Assembly (NCBI GenBank): GCA_024803745.1
Contig: JANJXV010000024.1
Coordinates: forward strand, 21,329,927 to 21,393,926
Source of the DNA: Megascapheus bottae
Lineage: Eukaryota > Chordata > Mammalia > Rodentia > Geomyidae
Reading direction: 5' to 3'
Length of the DNA: 64,000 bases
Shown: positions 11,004-22,351 of the stretch, in pieces
Layout: every line of letters starts with the position of its first letter
Numbering within the stretch: the first letter of the stretch is position 1
Translations under genes and position numbers: made by a program
The notes under the pieces: generated by a model
Told to the model about the DNA's origin: nothing
Databases searched by the model: none
The model's input: the letters and a program-made list of their open reading frames with translations, nothing else

Positions 11004-11174
11004 ATCAGACAAAGGATCAAGAAGTCTGTTTTATTTCCAACTTAAATGCCACATAACACTATATACTATGACATCTTATCGAAAGTTCTGTGTATTAATA
11101 AAGTCTTATTGAGTTCTAATATAGAAACATTTAATTTAATGATTCTCAAGCTCATGGAATAACTGTTGTTGGTG

Positions 11175-11300
11175 TGGTGGTAGTGGTTGTGTGTGTGTGT
11201 GTGTGTGTGAACACATGTTTGTGTGCATATATGACATGTACTCACACACATATGTATAAATGTGTATTTATGCATAAATATATACCTATATATGTATATC
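11175..11300. repeat. GT/AC- and TA-rich low-complexity sequence
   Basis: Short (GT)n followed by interrupted AC and TATA-like steps; imperfect. Confidence 0.7.
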
Positions 11301-11707
11301 TATACATATTGTACTTTCCTCTGAAAGAATGCTCTATAAAACACGCTGTGAAGATTTCTAGCCTGAAAGATGATAAACTGAGGGAAGGATTGAGTCCTGA
11401 CTTATTCCCTAGGGTCAAGCAAAGCATCAGGTCGAGTGTTCAACTACAGGAAGGTCAGAATGACCTTAGCCTGCTGGAAACAACAGCCATACCCCAGGGG
11501 GAAAGCCTCTTGCTTTTCCTCAATAAACAGTCCTTGCCTGTTGGTGATCCAGTCTGGCCTATTCCTTTTCCATTCTCCTCCATTTTCCTAAGGATCTGAT
11601 TGGAGATACCTGGGCTAGAGGGATAATTTTGAACTGAAGAAATACCCAGCCTTCCATTATAGTTCTTGGGCATACTTGCCACGAGGAACTCAGTACAAAT
11701 TTCTTTT

Positions 11708-11906
11708 GTTTTTCTTTTTTGCCAGTCCTGGGGCTTTAACTGAGGTCCTCGGCATTGTCCTTGAGTTTTCTCAAGGTTAGTGCAATACCACTTGAGCCAC
11801 AGCACCACTTCCAGCCTTTTCTGCGTATGTGGCACCAAGGAATTGAACCCAGGGCTTTCTGCATACTGGGCAAGCACTCTAACACTAGGCCACACTACTG
11901 GCCCCT
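11708..11906 (-). mobile_element. IDL-Geo dimeric SINE
   Basis: Antisense: Geo half (GCCAGTCCTGGGG ... CACTTGAGCCACAGC), then the ID-like half (GAATTGAACCCAGGGC ... CACTAGGCCACAC). The T-run at 11708-11720 is its tail. Confidence 0.92.
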
Positions 11907-12365
11907 ATAATTTTATTTTAACATACTTGTTTTTAACCTTCCTTGGCCAAGGATGAATGAATGTAGGCAAGCAGGATTTTGATGCATTGACTGTCAGCAT
12001 GCTGTCAATGAAATGTAAAACGTGTCTGCTGTACCCGTCACTTCCTGCCTTTGACATCTCACTTCTCTTCTTGGATTGCTTCCCACGCTCTCAGCCTATC
12101 TTCCCTGTCTGTCTCAGTGAGCTCTGGATTTGAGAGTCTATCTGATGTGAGTGAAGCAATCCGATCAAGTGAATAGTCATTACAGTACCAGTCTTCTGGG
12201 CTGCAGGAATATTTGGAATCGGAATAAACTTGTAACTGGAAAATTTCAACTATTTCCAGGGAGCTTTGGGGAAAAGTGTAAGATTAGGTGACTCTTCAAC
12301 TTCAAACTGATTTGTTGTTGTATGTTCCTGCTTCATTCAGCCAGTGAACCCAGAGTTCTAAGATT
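11907..12365. other. No gene or repeat recognised
   Basis: Unique sequence with no coding or repeat signature seen. Confidence 0.5.
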
Positions 12366-12535
12366 AGGATATGATCTGTGTGTTCCCAAAGGGTTCTTGT
12401 GCGGCAAATTTGACCCAAGGTCTGCTGGTGTTAATGTGGTAGAACCTCGGGGAGGCGGGGCTTAGTTCAAGGTTAAGTAGGTCATAGGGGCTCCACTGTC
12501 GTGAATGGTCAAAACATTGGAATAAATGCTTCACT
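12366..12535 (+). mobile_element. MaLR (MST-like) LTR, 5' part
   Basis: TCCCAAAGGGTTCTTGTG, GGTGTTAATGTGGTAGAACC, GGAGGCGGGGCTTAG and AGGTCATAGGGGCTCCAC follow the order of MST/THE-type MaLR LTR starts. Confidence 0.7.
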
Positions 12536-13250
12536 GAGGCAGATACATTATAGACATTTAGATAAAGGAAAGTGCCTTCATTCTAAAAGCTGATACAAGT
12601 GTTAACAAAGAAGTAGAGTGCTAGCTAGGTTCAGTCACAACTTCTAGAAATGGAGAATAGCTTGGCAGTATCTTAAAAGTTAAACATACACGTAACATCT
12701 AACCTAGCCCCTTTCCATGTATTTCCATAAAATGAAAGGGCTAATACATAGCCACACAACCTTGTGTGTACATTGCTTTCATTTGTGATGTAAAAAATAA
12801 AACCAACCTGAAACAACATAAATGCATGAATACTTACCAGTAAGAGTGACAGAAAATGAATGCACACAACAACAGCGGTAATGCCTGAAAACATTGTGTA
12901 GAAAGAAAGAAGCCAAAGGCTCCATACTGAAAAATTCCATGTATATGAAACTCTGCAAGAAAGAAACACAAGGACACGGAGACAGAAAGTAGATTCGTGG
13001 TGGTCTGGTACGGGGGTGGATTTCTGGGGAGTCTAAGAGTTGACTGAGAAGGGCATGTAAGTTATATGTCAATAAGACTTAGTTTAAAGATTATTGTGAG
13101 GAGTTCAAGGATTATTGAAGGTAACTACTGGTATCTTTCCATGTCAGAATGAACATGTTTTGAGGAGGTTCTGTGCTAAGCATGAAAGACAAGTCGAGAT
13201 ATGGAGAAAAAAATACTGAAGGAGGAGCTGATTAAAGAGCCATATTTCTT
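12536..13250. other. No gene recognised
   Basis: Minus-strand ORFs of 97-98 codons overlap in two frames near 12.67-13.07 kb, but are unsupported by any family or splice context. Confidence 0.5.
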
Positions 13251-13342
13251 TCTTTCTTTTTTTATTGTCGGGGTAATGTATTGAGGGGGTTACAGTTACA
13301 TTCATCAGGTAGTAGGTATATTACTTCTTACACACAAAAAAA
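13251..13342 (-). mobile_element. Very short L1 3' end with TSD
   Basis: A 92-bp insert: a T-run, then the L1 3'-UTR end (GGGGTTACAGTTACATTCAT). It is bounded by the 13-bp TSD AGCCATATTTCTT at 13238-13250 and 13343-13355. Confidence 0.85.
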
Positions 13343-13515
13343 AGCCATATTTCTTGAAGAGAGGAGGAAGGTGTCCTCAAAAGCTCAGGTGGACAGATGA
13401 ACCATGAATGGAAAAAGGCCCAGTTCTCACCTGTGTCTGCAATGGAGGAAGGTAGTATGCGATATTAAATTTGTACAAAATTCCTATGTGAGAGTACAGA
13501 AAGGCTCAGTTTGAT

Positions 13516-13712
13516 TTTTTTTTTTTGCCAGTGATGGGCTTAAGCTCAGGGCATGAACCCTGTCCTTGGACTTTCTCAAGGCTAGCGCTCTACCACTTGA
13601 GCCTCAGCACCACTTCCGGCTTTTTTCTATGTATGTGGTACAGAGGAATTGAACCCGGGTCTTCATGCATGCTAGGCAAGCACTTTAACCACTAGGCAAA
13701 ACTCCCGGCCCC
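13516..13712 (-). mobile_element. IDL-Geo dimeric SINE with TSD
   Basis: Antisense and young-looking. TSD AAGGCTCAGTTTGAT at 13501-13515 and, with one change, 13713-13727. Confidence 0.94.
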
Positions 13713-14051
13713 AAGGCTCATTTTGATTATTCAATCCTTTCAATACCAGACACTATATAAATGAAAATATGGATGTTTTGTAGAAAAAAAATACTGTCTT
13801 TCTCATATAACTTGCTTTCTTTACTCTCATATAATTTAGAATACTAAGAGAGAGGATATTAGGCACTGAAGAAAGAAAAGCTTGAAATTTATAAGTATAG
13901 GTTATTAGTAATGCTATAAAAGTCTAGAAAGCTGGGAAGAATTTAGCAGGAAGAACGTCGTGCATTTTTTTTAACTGTGCTAGACCTCCAACTTAGGGGT
14001 TTGCATATGTTATACAAGCACTCTACTACATAGTGTTATGACAAGAATAAT

Positions 14052-14320
14052 ATGCCTAATTTACCAGGCACTGGGGACTTCTACTTGTGGCTACACAAGA
14101 GGCTGAGACATGAGGACCCAAATTCAAAGCCAGCCCAAGCAGAAAAACTCATAAGACTTATCTCCGATCAACCATTTAAAACACCAAACGTGGAAGACTT
14201 ATCTCCAATTAACCATTTAAAACACTCAAGTGGCAGAACACCATCCTTGAGCAAAATAGGTAAGATACACAGAGAGTTCTGACCCAGAGTTCAAGCCCCA
14301 GTTCCAGCACAAAATAGAAA
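14052..14320 (+). mobile_element. B1-Geo SINE with an internal tandem duplication
   Basis: Diverged sense copy. About 40 bp spanning the linker is repeated: CTTATCTCCGATCAACC near 14158 and CTTATCTCCAATTAACC near 14198, each followed by ATTTAAAACAC. The 76-aa ORF over it is SINE sequence. Confidence 0.8.
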
Positions 14321-14329
14321 CAGAAACAA

Positions 14330-15195
14330 AGAAATAAAAACAATATGGAAGCCCTTGATTTGATCAGCTTGGGCCATGTCTTTGTGTCTATTCACATTCC
14401 TACTGAATGTGACAGGAAGCTGGAAACTGCCAGTGAGGAGGCCCCACTGAAATCAGGAGGGGCAGGTGGCAAGAATTAAAGGGGTACACATTAAAGGAAG
14501 TCACACTCAGGAGAGGATGGGACTCAGGTAGGCCACAGGTGACTGGGGGGCATTATAGAGGGGTCTAAAAGAGTTCCATGAAATAATATGGAAAATATTT
14601 GCTTTGACTGGAAGTCATTGGTTTCTTTGAAAGGCCTCATTTGCATGTTTCCAATCTGGTAGTAGGAGATTCAGTAGATATTAAAGGTCATAGTAAGGAA
14701 AGGATTTTAAGCATAAATACCACAAGAACATTCTTTCATATTTTTCCTTAGGAGACAAGTAGCTTAAAGAAGTGTCTATATGCATAAAGAGAATAAATAT
14801 AGCAGAAAGGATGTAGAAAGACGTTGTGCATATTTTCTATGATGGAAGCACAGACTCTAGAAGCATCTTTTCCCACAAGCAGATTTTATCCGAGATGCTA
14901 AAGTCTACCATTGCCACTAGAAGCATTATAACACTTTTTTTCCCCTAAACTTTTAAATCTATTTTTATCAATAATGAATCTATTGAAAGTATGCATAGCC
15001 CAGGTCTAAAGCCCAGGGAAATAATTAGAGAATGATTATCAGAAATAATAGTAAAAGGTTAAGCATATGACTGATGTCAGCTACTGTTATCCCCTCCTCC
15101 TATTATCACTGGCCTTTTCCCCACACTTAAAACCTTAGTGTCATCATTTTAAAAACATTGTTGTATTGTGTCTACCACCTGCCCCCACCAGTAGT
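14330..15195. other. No gene or repeat recognised
   Basis: AT-rich intergenic sequence. Confidence 0.5.
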
Positions 15196-15199
15196 TGAT

Positions 15200-15595
15200 G
15201 GCTTGCTGATTTTTAAGTCTGTGCTCATGGATGCAAGGTACATCCATTTTCCTGTAATTGCCATAATTTCATCCTCCTTTATGGTTGAATAATACTCTAT
15301 TGTATTTTCTTTATCTATTCATTGGTTGAGGAACGCTTAGGTTGATTGCATAGTTTAGCTATTGTCAAGATCTCTATTGTATGCAGACTTATTTTAGATA
15401 TTCTCAGGATCCTATGGTAGGTATATTTTTAGTTTTTTGAGGAACTTCCATACTGATTTCCATAGTGGCGCCACTAATTTACATCCCCACCAGCAGTGTA
15501 AAAGACTTCCTCCTTCATTTCCATCCTGACAGTTTTGGTTGTTTTCTTGATGATTGCATTCAGACTGGGAAGGGATGGAATTTCAGTGTAGGATT
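15200..15595 (-). mobile_element. Old L1 ORF2 3' fragment
   Basis: Antisense L1 landmarks in the same order as the younger copies at 29.7-30.2 kb: TTGAATAATACTCTATTGTA, GATTTCCATAGTGGCGCC, CATCCCCACCAGCAGTG and TTTTCTTGATGATTGC. Diverged. Confidence 0.75.
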
Positions 15596-15596
15596 C

Positions 15597-15680
15597 CTTT
15601 TTTTTTTCAGTACTAAAGATTGAACTCAAGCCCTAAGATTTGCTAGGTAGGCCCTCGCCATACCATCACCTCTTTTCTGC
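15597..15680 (-). mobile_element. tRNA-like SINE remnant
   Basis: Antisense B-box side (GATTGAACTCAAGCCC) and TTGCTAGGTAGGC in ID order. Short and old. Confidence 0.5.
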
Positions 15681-15923
15681 ATTTTCGTCTCTTTTCTTTT
15701 TTTAAAAGTAAGGGCTTATTTTATGCCTAGGCCAGTCTCCTACTTACGTCACTAGGGATGATAGCCAACCATCACTGTGCCCCGTCCTTGTTTGAAATGG
15801 GAGCTCAGGAACTTTTTTTCCCCCAGTCAAACTGTGATCCCTAAATCTATCTCTGCCCCCCAACTTCTTAAAGCTAGAATTGCAGGCTCTGACAAACTGC
15901 ACCTGGTTCAAGTGATAGTTTTT

Positions 15924-16143
15924 GTTGTTGTTGTTGGTTTTGTTTTTTTTTTTTTTTGTCAGTCTTGGGCGTGGGCTCGGGGCCTGAGCACTGTCCTTGG
16001 ACTTTCTCAAGGCTTAGCACTCTACTACTTGAGCCTCCGCACCACTTCCAGCTTTTTTCAATGTATGTGGTACTGAGGAATTGAAACCAGGGTCTTTGTG
16101 CATGCTAGGCAAGCACTCTACCACTAGGCCAAATTCCCAGCCC
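15924..16143 (-). mobile_element. IDL-Geo dimeric SINE with perfect TSD
   Basis: Antisense; 15-bp TSD CAAGTGATAGTTTTT at 15909-15923 and 16144-16158, with TTG-repeat and T-run tail (15924-15957). Confidence 0.94.
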
Positions 16144-16159
16144 CAAGTGATAGTTTTTT

Positions 16160-16850
16160 AAATGATGACCATTTAGGAATCTAAATGAAAGGTGGAGACT
16201 CAGGAGAGAGAGCAAGAAAGTTCACACTATTATGTAGTGTGGTGCAGTGAAGGATTCAAACACAGAGTAATCTTAACCTGTTTGTAATCTCAGTAGCATT
16301 TTCTAATTCCCTCCAAGCATCTGTCTAGGGAAGGGAGAGGGACACATGTCTACATATAGGAAATGGGGAGAGTCGGCTTTCAGAGTGGGGGCCATGAAAG
16401 ATACACACAAACACAAACACATCCTGGGGAGGGGGCAAAAGGCCTAATACATTCCACTCCACAAGTGTTGTCTGACCGAAATGCTGGAAGGAAGGAAGTG
16501 AAAGCCTCCACTGACTTGGTCTTTACATCAACTACTTGTTTGATCGGTTACTGCATAGAGACTCAACATCTTCTTTTTTGTCATCTCTCTAAACTTTATT
16601 ATTCCTTGATGAATCTGGTTGTACACGTTAGTAAACATGTCTATTTTTTTCTCACCAATTTGTCCTTTGTTACTAGATTCTTTCCCAGGTATGAATTCAT
16701 CAGGACTGAGGAGAGTCCCTATCTCCTCCTCTGTGTACCAGGTATGGTAGGCTTATGTGTGTAATCCCAACTACCAGAAGGAAAGAGGTAGGAACAGCAG
16801 TACACGAGCGGGGTGAGAAGCAGAAGACCCTGTGTGAAACATGAACTAAA
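16160..16850. other. Sequence upstream of the CpG island, no gene recognised
   Basis: Unique, AT-rich before the shift at about 16.86 kb. The 133-codon ORF at 16363-16764 has no recognised similarity and no splice support. Confidence 0.5.
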
Positions 16851-17620
16851 GCAAAGAGGATGGGGAGCAGGGCTCCCACAGGAGGGCGAGGGCGAGGCCT
16901 TTCCCAGCACAGCCCCATACACGTTATCTGTAAGGTGCGTCGGTCATCTCGGTGCAGAAAAGGAGCCGACACGCTCGTCGGTGGATCACCTGTGCTCTTC
17001 CTGACAGACAGGTGTGCACAACGCTTTGCCTTCGAGGGTCTCCGGCACATGCAGGCGGGGCAGGGCCTTGCACCTGCTTCTCCATCACGGTTTCCTCGGG
17101 CCTGGTCTGGTCTTCCTCACGGCCATGGCCCGCCTTGCCCACCTGGTTTTCCTCTCTGGCTCTCACAGTGCAGCTGGGCTGCGCTTTGGCGCCTGGAGGC
17201 CTGGCTAGGCCCACGGCGGTGCCCCAGGGATCCCTTCCCCCCACCTCCCCACCCCAGGGCCCGGCCCCGCCCGGAACCCGAGGGCGGCGGCGGCGCGGTT
17301 TCCCTCTGGTCGGGAGGGAGTGTCGGGAGCGCACACCGGAAGGCGGGGCGGCGAGCGGCGGCCCGGGTGAGTGCGTGGGGGCCCTGGGCGGGCCTCCTGC
17401 CCGACCGGGGCTCGGGGAGGAGCCGCCGGAGTCGGGGTGGGTAGGGGTCGCGGGACGGCCCCTAGGGACTCCGGCACCGGCCTGAGGATCCCCGCCATCG
17501 GCCTGGAGGGCGCGGAGGCGGCGCGCGGCCCAGGGTGGAAGCCCGGCCGGGCCCGCACCTCTGCGGTCGGGGGTGGGTGAGGGTGGGGGTGGAGGGAGGT
17601 GCTGGTTCAAGTTCCAGGAT
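16850..17620. promoter_or_regulatory. AGK: CpG island, AGK promoter
   Basis: An abrupt GC- and CpG-rich block in an otherwise AT-rich window. CpG density rises near 16.86 kb, peaks at 17.26-17.56 kb and falls to background by about 17.65 kb. It contains GC boxes (GGCCCCGCCCGG at 17263-17274; GGCGGGGC at 17342-17349) and an ETS-type site (ACCGGAAG at 17335-17342). No TATA box is evident, as is usual for a housekeeping mitochondrial gene. Long ORFs on both strands here are by-products of GC richness and lack of stop codons, not genes. The transcription start is inferred, not seen. Confidence 0.9.
17275..17366 (+). other. AGK: AGK exon 1 (5' UTR), start approximate
   Basis: A strong splice donor (CCCGG then GTGAGT, intron from 17367) sits in the core of the CpG island, and the next recognisable exon begins at 24161. 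The initiator ATG lies in that second exon, so exon 1 is non-coding. The 5' limit is a guess from the position of the GC boxes; a 5' RACE or CAGE tag would set it. Donor position is well supported; exon length is not. Confidence 0.65.
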
Positions 17621-17809
17621 TGTGGTTACCGGTGACCCTCCTCCTTCGGTCACAGCGTATGGCTGTGCGGAATAATAGAGCCACTAGTAACCGGTCCAAG
17701 GGTGGGTGGATTCATTCATTCATTCATTCCAGGCCCTTTCCTAAGTCTGGTGCTACTGCCCAGAGGGTTTTCAAAACCTACCTACCTGTCCGACTGCCTG
17801 CCTGTCTGT

Positions 17810-17981
17810 CCATCCATCCGTCTGCCTGCCTGTCTGTCCATCCATCCGTCTGCCTGCCTGTCTCTCCATCCATCCATCCGTCTGCCTGCCTATCTGTCCA
17901 TCCATCTGTCTGCCTGCCTGCTTGTCCATCCATCCGTCTGCCTGCCTGTCTGTCCATCCATCCGTCTGCCTGCCTGTCTGT
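17810..17981. repeat. 28-bp minisatellite in AGK intron 1
   Basis: Six units of a C/T-rich 28-mer (starts CCATCCATCCGTCTGCCTGC). Unit 3 is lengthened by 4 bp (extra CCAT) and unit 4 has several changes. Degenerate partial units extend to about 18016. It lies 440 bp after the exon 1 donor, at the edge of the CpG island. Confidence 0.95.
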
Positions 17982-18039
17982 CATCTGTCCGTCCATCCCT
18001 CTGCCTCCCTGTCTGATCTTTTACTTATCATCCACAGAA

Positions 18040-18545
18040 ATCTCTCTACCATCCCCATGTAAAGGCTGGGCTACAGTTGGAACTTGGGGTGAGGGTGGGA
18101 GATCTGTCGTGTAGATACCCATATGCTAACTTAAGCATATAAGCTTTAGGCTTTTAGTCAGAGGGTTCTGGTTATTTAGAAGGGAATCAACACGGCCAGG
18201 ACAACTACAGAACAATGTTCACAACCCTCTCTCCTCAAGTAACATTCACAGTGAACTTAGGTCATCCGTGTCGATTTTTATTACTGAATAACTTACCCAG
18301 GCTCTTGCCTCCAGTAACTACTAGTCTGCAATCTGGTTGGAGACTCCTAAACCAGCCCTTTCCACACTTAAGTGGCCTGCATATTTCATCATTATTTTGT
18401 GCTGGTAAGAGGCTTTAACCGATTGTCTCTTGTATTCTCTGGGTTGGGAGTCCCACCCTGGGTTGGTTTCAAACCTTCATCCTCAAAACTCAGACCCATT
18501 AAGACCTTATGTTTATGCGTCTAACTGGCATCTAGTTCCAAATGA
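18040..18545. other. Intron 1 sequence, nothing recognised
   Basis: No repeat or exon signature seen. Confidence 0.5.
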
Positions 18546-18554
18546 TGACGAAGG

Positions 18555-18772
18555 TGATGATGATGGTACTGAGGGGTGAATTCAGGATCTGAACATTGTC
18601 CCTTAATTTCACTCAATGCTGGAGGTCCGCTCCATCATTTGAGCAACATCTTCACTTTTAGCTTTTTTTGGTGGTTTATTGGAGCTAAGAGTCTCACAGA
18701 CTTTTCCTGCCTGGACTGACTTCGAACTGTGGTCCTCAGATCTCAGCCTTGCATGTAATTAGAAATATAGGC
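18555..18772 (-). mobile_element. B1-Geo SINE, diverged
   Basis: Antisense; the Geo part is poorly kept, while linker and head (CTTCGAACTGTGGTCCTCAG) are clear. Confidence 0.75.
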
Positions 18773-18774
18773 CA

Positions 18775-18962
18775 TCCTTGCTTGGGTGCAAATTCAGGGC
18801 CTGAGCACTGTCCTTGGGTTATCTCAAGGCTAGAGCTCTACCACTTGAGCCACATCACCACTTCCGGCTTTTTTCTATATATATATGGCACTGAGTAATT
18901 GAACCCGGGTCTTCATGTATGCTAGGCAAGCACTCTACCACTAGGCCAAACTCTAAGCCCCA
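18775..18962 (-). mobile_element. IDL-Geo dimeric SINE
   Basis: Antisense, abutting the previous SINE; both halves present, with a short TA expansion (CTATATATATATGG) where the halves join. Confidence 0.9.
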
Positions 18963-19099
18963 AATTATTGTTAAGTACAGAAATCATTAATGACAAAAGT
19001 TGAGTTTCGTGAGTCAGAGAGGTCCTTTTGGAGGACTTAACCCACTCAGATTATTCTCTAACTTACTGGCATTCTTTTGATTTCACCTTCCCCTTTGAT

Positions 19100-19299
19100 G
19101 CTTTTTTTTTTTTGCCAGTCCTGGGACTTGAACTCAGGGCCTGAGCATTGTCCTTGGACTTTCCTCAAGGCCAGTGCTACACTAATTGAGCCATAGCACC
19201 ACTTCTGGGTTTTGTATACATGTAGTACTGAGGAATCAAATATGGGTCTTTGTGCATGATGGGCAAGCATTCTACCACTAGGCCAGACTCCTGGCCCCT
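19100..19299 (-). mobile_element. IDL-Geo dimeric SINE
   Basis: Antisense, T-run then GCCAGTCCTGGGACTTGAAC through CACTAGGCCAGACTCCTGG. Confidence 0.93.
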
Positions 19300-19607
19300 T
19301 GATATTTTTTTAAAAAATTAGTCAAACTTGACCTTCACATGAACCACCCTGAATCTGTGTCTTCTGCCTAATTTTTCCTCCTTTCAAACCCTTCTATCTA
19401 ATGGACATTTTTACTTGGTTGCTTCATGTATTATTGTCCATATCTCCTAAGCTGTACACATCATATCTCTACAAACCTACAATAACAAATCTGAACTCAC
19501 CTTCCAGGCATGTGACCTCTTATAACCAACTGATTACCACCACATGCAACCTATTCCTATGCTCTAAAAATCTCCCATCCAATCTGACTTTTCATTTCTT
19601 CCTTCTT

Positions 19608-19896
19608 CTTTTTTTTTTCTTTTTTTGGGGGGGGGTCATGGGCCTTGTCCCTGAGCTCTTCAGCTCAAGGCTACCACCCTACCCCTGGGCCTGGGCGTTG
19701 TCTCTGAACTCATCAACTCAAGGCTGCTGTCATACCCTTGAGCCAAGTCCCACTTCCCATTTTCTAGAGGTTAATCAGAGATAATAGTCTCAGGTCTTTT
19801 TGTGCCTTGGCTGGCTTTGAACCTTGATCCTCAGATCTCAGCCTCCTGAGTAGCTACGATTACAGGCGTAAGCCACCGGAGCCACCCACGCCCGCT
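19608..19896 (-). mobile_element. B1-Geo SINE, duplicated-Geo subfamily, perfect TSD
   Basis: 14-bp TSD ATTTCTTCCTTCTT at 19594-19607 and 19897-19910. The Geo half carries an extra copy of about 50 bp: the unit CCTGAGCTCTTCAGCTCAAG ... CTACCACCCTACCCC is repeated in altered form before CTTGAGCC. The same arrangement occurs at 45.4 and 50.0 kb. Confidence 0.93.
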
Positions 19897-19910
19897 ATTT
19901 CTTCCTTCTT

Positions 19911-21735
19911 AAAGTTAAGTGCCTAGGAATTATGGCAGAAACTTAGTAATGGCTCTCTTTAACTTTACTTTTAATGTCTACCTGTTCATTTTTCATTCTG
20001 CTAAAATTTTTTCTGAAAGTTCACAAATGATCCTTTGACTCTCCTATTAAATCTCATATTTTTTTCATTTTCCTTAACATAATTCCCAAAGGCCTTAATA
20101 TGACCCCAAATCTTTCCTAGTCCTTTCCTCACCCTCATCCTGTATCTCTAAACCACTCTTTCTCAAAGTTGGGTATGGTCTTGATCTTTATTAGAACTAT
20201 AGGAATCATTATTAAGTAGGAAGGTAGCAGCTCAGTTTCAGAACAAATGACCCTTTGGGGAAAGAGAGGTAATAGCCATTACATTTCAGATAAGTTCTGC
20301 ATTTTAATATGTGGGACACTAAAGACCGAGGACCTCTGTTTTAGGCACACTCTCATACACCCTGCTCTTTTTCCCCACCACATGACTAATGAGGTACAAG
20401 ACATACTATCCCAAAGTATGGTACTTTTGCACTTGAGAAACAACAGAAGCCTGCTCTTCTTCCCTGAAGTAGATCCTGAAAGAGATCTTTGACGTCCTCT
20501 GATTCTATACGACCCTTCTGGGAAGGATACCCATCCTGCACATGGAGAGAAGAAATACTCTAAATCTTTGAAGATGCAAGGATACAGAACAATCCCAACA
20601 AACAGGGCTTGCTAATTTCTCCTTCATTGTATCATACTTCTGCACAACTGTTCACTCCTCGTCAAACTTAGCGTAAACATATACATTTTCCCATTTGGAT
20701 ATTCATCTCTGAAGGCTTTTGTGTCATGGAAATCTTACATGAGATAAATTTATATGCTCTTGTTAATATGGCTTTATTACAGGGATCATAGTCATAAGCC
20801 TTTGAGTAAGAAGAGAAATATTATTACCTGTGTTCTTCTGACAGGTTTAGTTCTGCTTGTTTTGTCTGTGTACAGGGCTTAGTTGAGTCTACTGTAGCAA
20901 AAATGTCCTAGGCTGGAATGTTTTTCAGTAACAAATCTATTTGTTACAGGACATCTGTAACCAAGATGCCAGCATAGTTGGCACTGGGTAAGAGGTCTGT
21001 TGCCAGCTTGCACATGACTGTATTTTTGTCTTCACATGGTAGGGGCGAGGTGGGAAGGTATCATGGTGCCTTCCTACAAGGTCACTTTTCCTGTTCAAAA
21101 GGGCACCATTTTGGTGACTTCTAAAAGGCATCTCTCATGTGAGGGTTGTAAGACCACCGTATTAGAACTCCAATATATGGAATTTGGAGAGATGTAGAGA
21201 ATGAGACCATTGTTCACCAGCAGTTCTTTCTTTGGACTCTTGACATTTATCTTATGATTTTGCAACCACAATTCTTTTAAAAAAGTATTTCCATTATCTT
21301 TAAGTAGTTGTACAAAGGAGTTACAATTCAACAAAGCAGTTTATGAATATAGTATGTCTTGACTAATGTCAACATTATTACCTACCCCTTCCAACCCATC
21401 CCTTCCTTCAGTTTTCTTAATGTTTAGATTAAGTATTGAAAATGTCTTTGCCATTTAATAGAAGTTTATGTATACAGTGCATCTTGATCTGTGTCATACC
21501 CTCAAGATCTTAACCCCCTTTGATGTACCCCTTTCCTTAGTTTTCTCGATTATGTGGTGTATACAATGCATTCTTGCTTTCATTATCTCCCCTACCCCCT
21601 TCCTTCTACCTCTCTCTCCTTGGTCCCATCCTCCCCCCTTATGTTTTAATTGTAGGCTTCAAAGTTGTAAATACTAGAGAATGAGTTTTATTCTTCCTTG
21701 CCCTAGCTTCTGGCTCAGATCCTGCATTATAGATG
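19911..21735. other. Intron 1 block without young repeats
   Basis: About 1.8 kb AT-rich with no SINE. ORFs of 64-81 codons are unsupported. Confidence 0.5.
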
Positions 21736-21744
21736 TTTTGTTTT

Positions 21745-22011
21745 GTTTTTGGTCAATAGTGGGGTTTGAACTCTGAGCCTGGGCACTGCCCCTTAGCTCT
21801 TCAGCTCAAAGCTATCACTCTGTCACTTGAGACACAGCACCATTCCCAGTTTTCTGGTGATTATTGGAGAGAAGAGTCTCACAACTTCCTTCTGTGCCTT
21901 GACTTTGACTTCCTTCTTCCTTCTGTGTCTCAGCTGGCTTTGAACTGTGATCCTTAGATCTCAGCCTTCTCAGTAGCTAGGATTACAGGTGTGAGCCACC
22001 AACATCTGGCT
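21745..22011 (-). mobile_element. B1-Geo SINE with small internal duplication
   Basis: Antisense. A CTTCCTTCTGTG-containing stretch of about 33 bp is repeated near 21886 and 21919. Confidence 0.85.
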
Positions 22012-22012
22012 T

Positions 22013-22145
22013 CTACCTTTTTATTGGTTAATTGGAGATAAGCTTCTTAGGGACTTTCCTGCCTAGACCGGCTATGAATTGCAGTCCTCAGATCTCAGCC
22101 TCCTTAGTAGCTAGGATTACAGGCATGAGCCACCCACATCTGGCT
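22013..22145 (-). mobile_element. B1-Geo SINE, head and linker only
   Basis: Antisense piece from the linker (GGTTAATTGGAGATAAGC) to the head end (CATGAGCCACCCACATC); lacks the Geo half. Confidence 0.85.
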
Positions 22146-22351
22146 TACCACTGTGTTTTAAATGAAGGAATGGGGAGGAAGTCAACAGTCAGTGGTGTTT
22201 GGGACCCTTTCTGTACTAGCCCAGATGATGAGTATTCTCCAGAAGCTGGGCTCCTTGGCCTCACTTTATTGTTGCATGTAATAAGAATGCTTCTTCCCAA
22301 GAGGGATTTTAACAAGTGGAAGTTAATAAGAGAAATAAAAGAACTAGACTT

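Noticed and set aside
11455..11895. 146-codon minus-strand ORF
   Set aside because: Its N-terminal half is an IDL-Geo element read in its sense direction; the remainder is unmatched.
16860..17610. Long overlapping ORFs (up to 228 codons) on both strands in the CpG island
   Set aside because: GC-rich sequence has few stop codons. The translations are Pro/Arg/Gly-rich in every frame, match no family, and a splice donor and promoter motifs explain the region.
17599..18114. 171-codon ORF with repeated Cys/Pro/Ser peptide
   Set aside because: It is the translation of the 28-bp minisatellite; an antisense frame is open for the same reason.
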